A stretch of DNA of 64,000 bases. Source: Pseudarthrobacter sulfonivorans (GTDB taxonomy: Bacteria; Actinomycetota; Actinomycetes; Actinomycetales; Micrococcaceae). The position numbers and the translations under genes were made by a program. The notes beneath the pieces are model-generated. The model saw nothing but the letters and a program-made list of their open reading frames with translations, did not search any database and was not told where the DNA came from. The stretch is taken from assembly GCF_014712225.1 (NCBI RefSeq), contig NZ_JACXBW010000004.1:1-64000 (forward strand), in the 5' to 3' direction. This document shows positions 35,351 to 42,856 of the stretch, in pieces; the stretch's first letter is position 1; each line of letters begins with the position of its first letter.

Positions 35351-37177
35351 TTGGCACACCTTCTTGGCGGCGAGAACCTCACAGTTTCGTACGCAACGCG
35401 CACCGTCCTGGACGGCATCACCCTTGGACTCGAGGAGGGTGACCGGATCGGCATGGTGGGCCGGAACGGTGACGGTAAGTCGACGCTGATGCGCCTGCTG
35501 GCCATGCGGTCCACCCCGGACTCCGGCCGCGTGACCAAGCGCAGCGAGGTCAACATCGGCTACCTGGACCAAAGCGACGTGCTCGACGGCGACCTCACCG
35601 TCGGTGCCGCGATCGTGGGGGACCAGGCCGACTATGAATGGGCCCGCAACCCGCAGATCCGCGAAGTCATGGGCGGTCTGGTGTCCGACGTCGACTGGCA
35701 CGCCAACGTCCACGCCCTCTCCGGCGGGCAGAAACGGCGCGTGGCACTGGCCAAGCTCCTCATCGAGGACCACGACGTCATCATGCTCGATGAGCCCACC
35801 AACCACCTCGACGTCGAAGGCGTCGCCTGGCTGTCCCGGCACCTGAAGACCCGTTGGCGGGCCAACCAGGGCGCCTTCCTGGTGGTCACGCACGACCGCT
35901 GGTTCCTCGACGAAGTCTGCAACAAGACCTGGGAAATCCACGACGGCATCATGGACCCGTTCGACGGCGGCTACGCCGCCTACGTCCTGGCCCGCGCCGA
36001 GCGCGACCGGGCCGCGAACGTTATGGAAAGCAAGCGCCAGCAGCTTGTCAAGAAGGAACTCGCCTGGCTGCGCCGCGGCGCCCCGGCCCGCACAGCCAAG
36101 CCCAAGTTCCGCATCGAGGCCGCCAACGCCCTGATTGCGGACGTCCCCGAGCCGCGTGACTCGACGGCCCTGAGCAAGATGGCCACCGCCCGGCTCGGCA
36201 AGGACGTGCTGGACCTCGAGCACGTGTCCCTCGACTTCCTCGGCGGCGACGCCGGCCAAAAGCTCTTCGACAACATCACCCTGCGCCTTGCCCCGGGTGA
36301 GCGGCTGGGCCTGGTGGGCGTCAACGGCGCCGGCAAGACCACCCTGCTGAAGCTCCTGAACGGCGAGATCCAGCCGAGCTCCGGCAAGGTCAAGCGCGGC
36401 AAAACCGTGGTCACCGCAGTGCTCACCCAGGAAGTCAAAGAGCTCGACGACGTCTCCGACCTGCGCGTCATCGAGGTCATCGAGCGCGAGAAGCGGTCCT
36501 TCAACGTGGGCGGCAAGGAATTCACGGCCGGCCAGCTCGTGGAGCAGCTTGGCTTCACCAACGAGAAGCAGTGGACCCCGGTCAAGGACCTCTCCGGCGG
36601 TGAGCGCCGCCGCCTCCAGCTGCTGCGCCTGCTCGTGGGCGAACCCAACGTACTGATGCTCGATGAGCCCACCAACGACCTCGACACCGACACGCTCGCC
36701 GCCGTCGAGGATGTCCTGGACGGCTGGCCCGGCACCCTCGTGGTGGTCAGCCATGACCGCTACCTGCTGGAGCGTGTCACCGACCATCAGATGGCGCTCC
36801 TGGGCGACGGCAAAATCCGTGCCCTGCCGCGCGGCGTGGACCAGTACTTGGAACTGCGGGAATCCGCCCTCGCGGGCTCCACCATCACCGGCGGCGGCAA
36901 CCCCGTGACCGGCGCCAGCGGCAGTTCCGCCCCCGCCTCGAGCGGCGCGTCCGAAGCCGCCAAGCGCGACGCCCGCAAGGCCAAGAACCGCATCGAACGC
37001 CAAATGGGCAAACTCGAACAGGCGGAGAAGAAGGTCCACGACCAGATGGTCAAAAGCACCGCTGATTCCGACTTCGACGCCCTCGCCCAACAAAACAAGA
37101 AACTCAAGGACCTCGCAGGGGAGCGAGAGGCGTTAGAACTCGAATGGCTCGAAGCCCTGGAAGTCCTCGGCGAGTAG
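35351..37177 (+). CDS. ABC-F family ATPase (Uup/EttA-like)
   Basis: A 608-residue soluble protein with two ABC domains and no membrane segment. Walker A motifs are GRNGDGKST and GVNGAGKTT; signatures are LSGGQKRRVALAK and LSGGERRRLQLLR; both Walker B motifs read MLDEPTNxLD. ABC-F proteins act on ribosomes or, for Uup, in DNA and ribosome quality control. The C-terminal 60 residues form a charged coiled coil (NRIERQMGKLEQAEKKVHDQM), favouring a Uup-like group over antibiotic-resistance types. The start codon is TTG at 35351 with a poor ribosome site, 38 bp after ispE. Confidence 0.9.
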   Translation: MAHLLGGENLTVSYATRTVLDGITLGLEEGDRIGMVGRNGDGKSTLMRLLAMRSTPDSGRVTKRSEVNIGYLDQSDVLDGDLTVGAAIVGDQADYEWARNPQIREVMGGLVSDVDWHANVHALSGGQKRRVALAKLLIEDHDVIMLDEPTNHLDVEGVAWLSRHLKTRWRANQGAFLVVTHDRWFLDEVCNKTWEIHDGIMDPFDGGYAAYVLARAERDRAANVMESKRQQLVKKELAWLRRGAPARTAKPKFRIEAANALIADVPEPRDSTALSKMATARLGKDVLDLEHVSLDFLGGDAGQKLFDNITLRLAPGERLGLVGVNGAGKTTLLKLLNGEIQPSSGKVKRGKTVVTAVLTQEVKELDDVSDLRVIEVIEREKRSFNVGGKEFTAGQLVEQLGFTNEKQWTPVKDLSGGERRRLQLLRLLVGEPNVLMLDEPTNDLDTDTLAAVEDVLDGWPGTLVVVSHDRYLLERVTDHQMALLGDGKIRALPRGVDQYLELRESALAGSTITGGGNPVTGASGSSAPASSGASEAAKRDARKAKNRIERQMGKLEQAEKKVHDQMVKSTADSDFDALAQQNKKLKDLAGEREALELEWLEALEVLGE

Positions 37178-37185
37178 CCCCTTCT

Positions 37186-37220
37186 GTCGTCTCCGGCCCG
37201 CGTTGCGTGCCGGAGGCGAC
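37186..37220 (+). terminator. Hairpin after the ABC-F gene
   Basis: GTCGTCTCCGGC (37186-37197) pairs with GCCGGAGGCGAC (37209-37220), 12 bp with one G-T, around an 11-nt loop, starting 9 bases after the stop. No clear T-tract follows. Confidence 0.6.
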
Positions 37221-37260
37221 ACGTCCGGGGGTCTGTGCGGCTTGGGTGCCGGAACCGGTC

Positions 37261-37690
37261 CTTCCGCGTCGCTTAGACGCGTCACATAGGGAGTGCTCCG
37301 GTCGCTGAGCGACCTCCGCACTCCGATGTGCCGCGATGCGCTCCTTTCGGAAGAACCAGCTCCGGCGAACTGACGTCACCTTCCCAAAGGATCGCCTCCC
37401 GACAAAGCACGTCACCCCATGCCGTGGTACAGCAGGCAACCCGCGCGGAACGTTCGGCATGGGGTACTCGTGATGGGCGCCCTGACGCGCGTGTTTGGGT
37501 AGTGCAGCGCGGCGTCAGACGCTCGATCGGAACCGTCGGCAATTGCGTTTCGCGGAGTTCCCCAAATGGAAGTTTGAGCACAAGTGGTGCGGGGGGCCTT
37601 CGCGTAGTCGCGCATCGCGGGCCATCGGGCACATAAGGTCGCTCAGCGACCGTTGAGCCCCTATGGCTCGTGTCTAAGCGACGGCGAAGG
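37261..37690. repeat. Non-coding element with imperfect 80-bp terminal inverted repeats
   Basis: The 604-bp gap 37178-37781 has no convincing gene. Its left part (about 37261-37342) and right part (about 37609-37690) align as inverted repeats: GTCGCTTAGAC, CATAGGG, the exact 16-mer CGGTCGCTGAGCGACC (37299-37314 versus the complement of 37637-37652), and CCGCGATGCGC. The 16-mer is itself nearly palindromic. The left arm also folds on its own, GGAGTGC (37290-37296) with GCACTCC (37318-37324). Near the centre ACCCCATGCCG (37414-37424) pairs with CGGCATGGGGT (37455-37465). It resembles a MITE or a large structured RNA; no transposase is present. Open frames inside (for example 37328-37636) look random. 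Confidence 0.6.
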
Positions 37691-37781
37691 GCCACTGCGC
37701 CGCGAAGGTGACAACGGAGGCTTGCGACGGGCCTCTGCGCCGCGATGGCAACCACAGGAGCTTGTAAAGGCAACCAGAAGA

Positions 37782-38408
37782 TCAACCCTCGGACTGCAGT
37801 TCGGGGTCCTTTTTGAGGCCCGTCAGGCCGTTCCAGGCGAGGTTTACCAGGTGTGCGGCTACGGTTTGTTTGTCGGGCCGGCGGCTGTCCTGCCACCACT
37901 GGCCGGTCATGGCCACCATGCCCACGAGCATTTGCGCGTACATGGCCCCGTCTTCGGCGCTGAGGCCGCGGCGGTCGAATTCGTCGGACAGGATGTGTTC
38001 AACGCGGGCCGTGACGCGGGAGAGCAGGGTGGAGAAGGCGCCTTCGGGCTGGGACGGGGGAGCGTCCCGCATCAGGATCCGGAAGCCTTCGGTGTGGTCT
38101 TCGATGTAGGTGAGCAGGGCCAGGGCGGCACGTTCGACGAGGACGCGGGGTTTCGCTTCCTCGGTCAGGGCTGCGGTAATCGCATCCAGGAGGATCCGGA
38201 ACTCGAAGTCCACCACCTGGGTGTAGAGGCCCTCCTTGGAGCCGAAGTGCTCGTAGATCACGGGTTTTGAAACGCCGGCGCAGGCCGCGATTTCCTCGAT
38301 GGTGGTGCCGTCGAGTCCTCGTGCGGCGAACAGGCCACGGCCGACCTCAACCAATTGGCTGCGCCTCTGCACGCCTGTCATCCGGGCCCGGGGTGGGTTG
38401 TTACTCAC
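37782..38408 (-). CDS. TetR/AcrR-family transcriptional regulator
   Basis: A 208-residue regulator. The N-terminal helix-turn-helix is clear: RRSQLVEVGRGLFAARGLDGTTIEEIAACAGVSKPVIYEHFGSKEGLY (about residues 15-60). The C-terminal ligand and dimer domain contains GMVAMTGQWWQDSRRPDKQTVAAHLVNLAWNGLTGL. Translation starts at GTG. It is transcribed toward the inverted-repeat element and away from tRNA-Gln/glmU. Its ligand and targets are unknown; no efflux or enzyme gene is adjacent. Confidence 0.92.
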   Translation of the reverse strand: MSNNPPRARMTGVQRRSQLVEVGRGLFAARGLDGTTIEEIAACAGVSKPVIYEHFGSKEGLYTQVVDFEFRILLDAITAALTEEAKPRVLVERAALALLTYIEDHTEGFRILMRDAPPSQPEGAFSTLLSRVTARVEHILSDEFDRRGLSAEDGAMYAQMLVGMVAMTGQWWQDSRRPDKQTVAAHLVNLAWNGLTGLKKDPELQSEG

Positions 38409-38569
38409 ATTTCCATCATGCCTTAGGGGCGCCGGCTGGCGCGGTTAAAACGGCCGGAACGGCCTGCGGGACAGGACCTGGGGTGCCCTGATTACTGCCC
38501 GTGTCGCGGGCTGCCCTGAACCCATGGCAAAATAACTACTTGTGCCTTGGGCTTGCGCCTCTGGCACGG

Positions 38570-38640
38570 TCCGCCCTGGTGTAATGGCAGCACCCCGGCC
38601 TTTGGAGCCGTGGAGTATAGGTTCGAATCCTATGGGCGGA
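38570..38640 (+). tRNA. tRNA-Gln(TTG)
   Basis: A 71-nt cloverleaf: acceptor TCCGCCC pairs with GGGCGGA at the 3' end, the D arm is around TAATGGCAGCA, the anticodon loop CTTTGGA gives anticodon TTG, and the T arm is TATAGGTTCGAATCCTATG with a 5-bp ATAGG/CCTAT stem. No CCA is encoded. It reads CAA and, by wobble, CAG. It precedes glmU by about 110 bp, a common actinobacterial arrangement. Confidence 0.95.
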
Positions 38641-38751
38641 ACTGCTGTGCCGAGAGCGTCCAGTAGTATGAACTCGGTGCCCCGCAAGGCTTGTGGCCGG
38701 CCAGGCACCGCACCCAGCGCCACGCGCAACCAAGCCAAGGAGAGCCCGTAC

Positions 38752-40230
38752 GTGATCCCCGAGAATACCGGCCCAGCCGCCGTCATTGTTCTGGCAGCAG
38801 GCGCCGGTACCCGGATGAAATCCCGTACCCCCAAGATCCTGCATGAGATCGGCGGCCGGTCCATGGTGGGCCACGCCCTCCTCGCGGCCCGCAGCATCAA
38901 CCCCGGGCGGTTGGCCCTGGTGGTCCGCCACGAACGCGACCTGGTTGCCCGCCACCTGAAGGAACTGGACCCGGAAGCCCTGATCGTGGACCAGGACGAG
39001 ATCCCCGGCACCGGACGTGCCGTCGAAGTCGCACTCGCGGCCTTGGACGCCGAGGAAAAGCTTTCCGGCACCGTCGTGGTGACTTACGGCGACGTTCCCC
39101 TCCTCAGCGGCAGCCTCCTGGCCGACCTGGTGGCAACACACGAACGCGAAGGCAATGCCGTCACGGTCCTCACCGCCCTCCTCACCGACGCCACGGGCTA
39201 CGGCCGGATCCTCCGCGGCGATGACGGCTCCGTCACCGGCATCCGTGAACACAAGGACGCCACGGACACCGAACGGCTGATCCGCGAGGTCAACTCCGGC
39301 ATCTATGCTTTCGACGCCGCCGTCCTCCGCGACGCGCTGGTCCACGTCACCACGGACAACTCGCAGGGCGAAAAATACCTGACCGATGTGCTGGGCCTGG
39401 CGCGTCAGTCCGATGGGCGGGTTGCCGCCGTCGTCACCGAAGACCGCTGGCAGGTGGAGGGCGCCAACGACCGCGTGCAGCTCGCGGCCCTCGGCGCCGA
39501 ACTGAACCGCCGCACGGTCGAAGCCTGGATGCGGGCCGGAGTCACCGTTGTTGACCCCGCCACCACCTGGATCGATTCCACCGTCACCCTTGATGAGGAC
39601 GTCCGCATCCTCCCCAACACCCAGCTGCACGGCGCCACCAGCGTGGCGAGGGACGCCGTCGTCGGCCCCGACTCAACCCTGACCGATGTCCGCATCGGCG
39701 AGGGCGCCACCGTGACGCGCACCCACGGTTCCGGTGCTGTCATCGGTGCTGGCGCCGCCGTCGGACCCTTCACCTACCTGCGGCCAGGCACGGTGCTGGG
39801 CGATACCGGCAAGATCGGCGCCTTCTACGAAACCAAGAATGTCACCATCGGCCGTGGTTCCAAGCTGTCCCACCTCGGTTACGCCGGTGACGCTGAAATC
39901 GGCGAGGACACCAATATTGGCTGTGGCAACATCACCGCCAATTACGACGGCGAGAAGAAGCACCGCACGGTGATCGGCTCGGGTGTCCGCACAGGTTCCA
40001 ATACCGTGTTTGTTGCACCGGTCACCGTGGGGGACGGTGCCTACAGCGGCGCCGGCGCGGTGATCCGCAAAGACGTCCCGGCCGGGGCGCTCGTCGTGTC
40101 GGTTGCTGCCCAGCGCAATGCCGAAGGCTGGGTTGTTGCCAACCGCCCCGGCTCGCGCTCCGCAGAGCTGGCCAAGGCCGCCGCGTCAGACTCCTCAAAT
40201 ACCCCGGCATCAACAGAAGAGGGCAAGTAA
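38752..40230 (+). CDS. glmU: Bifunctional UDP-GlcNAc pyrophosphorylase / glucosamine-1-phosphate acetyltransferase
   Basis: A 492-residue enzyme making UDP-N-acetylglucosamine for peptidoglycan. The N-terminal uridylyltransferase has VLAAGAGTRMKSRTPK; the C-terminal half is a left-handed beta helix with the acetyltransferase site GDAEIGEDTNIGCGNITANYDG. GTG 38752 follows AAGGAGAG at about the right distance. A longer open frame from 38542 runs through the tRNA and is not real. The final 30 residues are Ser/Ala-rich. It is followed 2 bp later by prs, so the pair is an operon. Confidence 0.96.
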   Translation: MIPENTGPAAVIVLAAGAGTRMKSRTPKILHEIGGRSMVGHALLAARSINPGRLALVVRHERDLVARHLKELDPEALIVDQDEIPGTGRAVEVALAALDAEEKLSGTVVVTYGDVPLLSGSLLADLVATHEREGNAVTVLTALLTDATGYGRILRGDDGSVTGIREHKDATDTERLIREVNSGIYAFDAAVLRDALVHVTTDNSQGEKYLTDVLGLARQSDGRVAAVVTEDRWQVEGANDRVQLAALGAELNRRTVEAWMRAGVTVVDPATTWIDSTVTLDEDVRILPNTQLHGATSVARDAVVGPDSTLTDVRIGEGATVTRTHGSGAVIGAGAAVGPFTYLRPGTVLGDTGKIGAFYETKNVTIGRGSKLSHLGYAGDAEIGEDTNIGCGNITANYDGEKKHRTVIGSGVRTGSNTVFVAPVTVGDGAYSGAGAVIRKDVPAGALVVSVAAQRNAEGWVVANRPGSRSAELAKAAASDSSNTPASTEEGK

Positions 40231-40232
40231 TA

Positions 40233-41213
40233 ATGAGCGAAATTACCGCACACGGCGAGAAGAAGCTGGTGCTTGCCGCTGGGCGGGCCCACCCCGAACT
40301 GGCGCGGGAAATCGCGAAGGAGTTAGGGACCGAGCTGCTCCCCATTGACGCCTACGATTTCGCCAACGGCGAGATCTACGTGCGCGCCGGCGAGAGCGTC
40401 CGGGGCACCGACGCATTCGTCATCCAGGCCCACCCTGCCCCGCTTAACAACCACTTGATGGAACAGCTGATCATGATCGATTCGCTGAAGCGGGCCTCCG
40501 CCAAGCGGATCACCGTGGTATCCCCGTTCTACCCGTATGCACGCCAGGACAAGAAGGGCCGCGGCCGCGAACCCATCTCCGCCCGGCTCGTGGCGGATCT
40601 GTACAAGACCGCCGGCGCCGACCGCATCATGAGCGTTGACCTGCACACCTCCCAGATCCAGGGCTTCTTCGACGGCCCCGTTGACCATCTGATGGCCATC
40701 CCGCTCCTCGCCGACTACATCCGGACCAAGGTCGGCGCCGACAACGTCACGGTCGTCTCCCCGGACACCGGCCGCGTGCGTGTTGCGGAGCAGTGGGCTG
40801 AGCGCCTGGGCGGGGCTCCGCTGGCATTCGTGCACAAGAGCCGTGACCTCACTGTCCCCAACCAGGCCGTATCCAAGACGGTCGTGGGCCAGGTCGAAGG
40901 CCGGACCTGCGTGCTGATCGATGACATGATCGACACCGGCGGCACCATCTCCGGAGCGGTCCAGGTGCTCATGAATGCCGGCGCCAAGGACGTCATCATC
41001 GCCGCAACCCATGCAGTGTTCTCCGACCCCGCCGCCCAGCGGCTGGCCGAATCGGGGGCCCGTGAAGTGGTGGTCACCAACACCCTGCCCATCGCCTCCC
41101 ACCAACGCTTCCCGCAGCTCACGGTGCTGTCCATCGCGCCGCTCATCGCCCGTGCCATCCACGAAGTGTTCGACGACGGTTCGGTCACCAGCCTGTTCGA
41201 CGGCAACGCCTGA
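40233..41213 (+). CDS. prs: Ribose-phosphate pyrophosphokinase
   Basis: A 326-residue class I PRPP synthase, supplying PRPP for purine, pyrimidine, His and Trp synthesis. DLHTSQIQGFFDGPVDHL is the ATP/metal site, RDKKGRGREPISARLVADL the flexible loop, and VLIDDMIDTGGTI the PRPP-binding loop. Start and length are normal. It is co-transcribed with glmU and ends before a strong hairpin. Confidence 0.97.
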   Translation: MSEITAHGEKKLVLAAGRAHPELAREIAKELGTELLPIDAYDFANGEIYVRAGESVRGTDAFVIQAHPAPLNNHLMEQLIMIDSLKRASAKRITVVSPFYPYARQDKKGRGREPISARLVADLYKTAGADRIMSVDLHTSQIQGFFDGPVDHLMAIPLLADYIRTKVGADNVTVVSPDTGRVRVAEQWAERLGGAPLAFVHKSRDLTVPNQAVSKTVVGQVEGRTCVLIDDMIDTGGTISGAVQVLMNAGAKDVIIAATHAVFSDPAAQRLAESGAREVVVTNTLPIASHQRFPQLTVLSIAPLIARAIHEVFDDGSVTSLFDGNA

Positions 41214-41285
41214 AGCCAGGGCCCACACCGGCAGGGTTCCCTCAGTGAGCTTGCGAGCTTAGGGAGCTGATGGGGATGGCCCCTG

Positions 41286-41320
41286 GCGCCGGTCCCGTTT
41301 TCAGTATTCGGGACCGGCGC
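41286..41320 (+). terminator. Terminator after prs
   Basis: GCGCCGGTCCCG (41286-41297) pairs perfectly with CGGGACCGGCGC (41309-41320) around an 11-nt T-rich loop, followed by TGGTAAACTTTTC. It separates prs from the L25 leader. A weaker palindrome around AGCTTGCGAGCT lies just before it at 41240-41270. Confidence 0.75.
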
Positions 41321-41348
41321 TGGTAAACTTTTCTACGATACCTTGGCG

Positions 41349-41440
41349 AGGGAGAGCAGTCTCCGTTATCGACTGGGTCTGAATCTCCCTTCCGGATGGG
41401 CGCCACACGGCCGCCCGGCGTTGAAGGTCGCAACAGACCT
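41349..41440 (+). promoter_or_regulatory. Structured 5' leader of the L25 gene
   Basis: Between the prs terminator and L25 lie three consecutive helices. Helix 1: AGGGAGA (41349-41355) with TCTCCCT (41384-41390), enclosing CAGTC (41357-41361) with GACTG (41371-41375). Helix 2: GGGCG (41398-41402) with CGCCC (41412-41416). Helix 3: AGGTC (41425-41429) with GACCT (41436-41440). Ribosomal-protein leaders often bind their own product, and L25 binds 5S rRNA, so autoregulation is plausible. I know of no described actinobacterial L25 leader. TAAACT at 41323-41328 may be its -10 box. Confidence 0.45.
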
Positions 41441-41482
41441 CCGCCCTTGCTGAACACCGTTTAGTCTTCCGAGGAGATACAC

Positions 41483-42067
41483 ATGTCTGAGCAGAAGCTC
41501 GCAGCAGAAGTACGCACCGAATTCGGCAAGGGCTTTGCCCGCCGCGCGCGCATGGCCAACCTGATCCCCGCCGTCATCTACGGCCACGGCGCCGAGCCGA
41601 TCCACATCACCCTGCCGGCTAAGGCCACCACGCTGGCAGTCCGCACGGCCAACGCCCTGCTGTCCCTGGACGTCAACGGCGAAGAGCACCTCGCCCTGGT
41701 CAAGGACGTCCAGCGCGACCCCATCAGGCAGATCATCGAGCACATCGACCTGCTGACCGTCATCAAGGGCGAAAAGGTCACCGTGGACATCCCCGTCCAC
41801 CTCGTCGGCGAACTGGCTCCCGGCAGCGTCTACAACCAGGAACTCACCGTTATCTCCCTTGAGGCCGAGGCAACCCACCTGCCCACCGCCATCGAGGTCG
41901 ACATCGAAGGCCGTTCCGCGGGACAGCACATCCACGCTTCCGACCTCGTCCTGCCGAAGGGCGCAACCCTGCTGGCCGACGCCGATGCCCTGGTTGTCAA
42001 CATCTCCGAGGCCACCGAGGTCTCGGACGAAGAGGCCCAGGCTTCCTCTGAAGCCGCTGCTGAGTAA
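41483..42067 (+). CDS. rplY: 50S ribosomal protein L25/general stress protein Ctc
   Basis: A 194-residue long-form L25 (Ctc/TL5 type): an N-terminal 5S-rRNA-binding beta barrel (KLAAEVRTEFGKGFARRARM, IPAVIYGHG, LVKDVQRDPIRQIIEHID) plus a C-terminal extension starting near residue 95 and ending in an acidic Glu/Ala tail. AGGAGA lies 8 bases before the ATG. It is followed by pth, the usual ctc-pth order, after a hairpin. Confidence 0.95.
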   Translation: MSEQKLAAEVRTEFGKGFARRARMANLIPAVIYGHGAEPIHITLPAKATTLAVRTANALLSLDVNGEEHLALVKDVQRDPIRQIIEHIDLLTVIKGEKVTVDIPVHLVGELAPGSVYNQELTVISLEAEATHLPTAIEVDIEGRSAGQHIHASDLVLPKGATLLADADALVVNISEATEVSDEEAQASSEAAAE

Positions 42068-42088
42068 TACCCACTCCGCTTGCAGCTG

Positions 42089-42115
42089 TGGCCGGACCCC
42101 GTCGGGGTCCGGCCA
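42089..42115 (+). terminator. Hairpin between rplY and pth
   Basis: TGGCCGGACCCC (42089-42100) pairs perfectly with GGGGTCCGGCCA (42104-42115) around a 3-nt loop, 22 bases after the rplY stop and 33 before pth. With no T-tract it may only attenuate or protect the upstream mRNA rather than stop transcription into pth. Confidence 0.6.
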
Positions 42116-42147
42116 CGGCCATGTCCGGACCACCTTAGGATGGAACA

Positions 42148-42738
42148 ATGACTGACACCTGGCTGATTGTCGGCCTCGGCAACCCCGGAGTCGAATACAA
42201 AGGCAACAGGCACAACGTTGGCCAAATGGTTCTTGATGAACTCGCCGGCCGGCTCGGCGGAAACTTCAAAACCCATAAAGCCCGGGCCCAGGTCCTCGAA
42301 GGGCGGTTGGGGATCGGCGGTCCGCGCGTGGTCCTGGCCAAGCCGCTGAGCTACATGAACGTTTCCGGCGGACCGGTGGCCGCCCTGGCGAATTTTTATG
42401 GCATTGGACCAGACCACGTGGTGGCGGTCCATGATGAAATCGATATCGCGTTCAACACCGTCAAGCTCAAGTGCGGCGGTGGCGAGGGCGGCCACAACGG
42501 ATTGAGGGACATCTCCAAAGTGCTCGGCACCAAGGACTATCTGAGGGTCAGGGTGGGGGTGGGCCGCCCGCCGGGCCGCATGGATACCGCCGACTATGTG
42601 CTCCGTGATTTTGGCACCACCGAACGCAAGGACGTGCCGTTTTTGCTGGATGAGGCCGCTGACGCCGTGGAGATGCTGGTCAGGGAGGGCCTGACGGCGG
42701 CGCAGCAGAAGTTCCACCCGGCGAAAACAGACGTGTAG
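42148..42738 (+). CDS. pth: Peptidyl-tRNA hydrolase
   Basis: A 196-residue enzyme that recycles stalled peptidyl-tRNAs. [20 protein letters not shown] contains the catalytic His, [13 protein letters not shown] and HDEIDI follow, and [13 protein letters not shown] is the tRNA-binding loop. Length and start are normal. It closes the glmU-prs-rplY-pth block. Confidence 0.96.
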   Translation: MTDTWLIVGLGNPGVEYKGNRHNVGQMVLDELAGRLGGNFKTHKARAQVLEGRLGIGGPRVVLAKPLSYMNVSGGPVAALANFYGIGPDHVVAVHDEIDIAFNTVKLKCGGGEGGHNGLRDISKVLGTKDYLRVRVGVGRPPGRMDTADYVLRDFGTTERKDVPFLLDEAADAVEMLVREGLTAAQQKFHPAKTDV

Positions 42739-42856
42739 CAAAAGAACTAAAAACGCCCAGTACCTGTTCACGCTTCCTTGCCTAGGGGTAGTCTTCTTCC
42801 TAAGCGGGGGGCGATGGGGCTTGTTCCCGCTGTATTGGGACGTAGGGGATAAGTTC

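Noticed and set aside
37282-37899. Open frame of about 205 codons in the inverted-repeat element (minus strand), and one at 37328-37636 (plus)
   Set aside because: Composition and residue use look random, no motif is seen, and they overlap the TetR gene or the repeats.
38542-38751. N-terminal extension of glmU
   Set aside because: This in-frame stretch runs through tRNA-Gln; GTG 38752 has a good ribosome site and matches the GlmU start.
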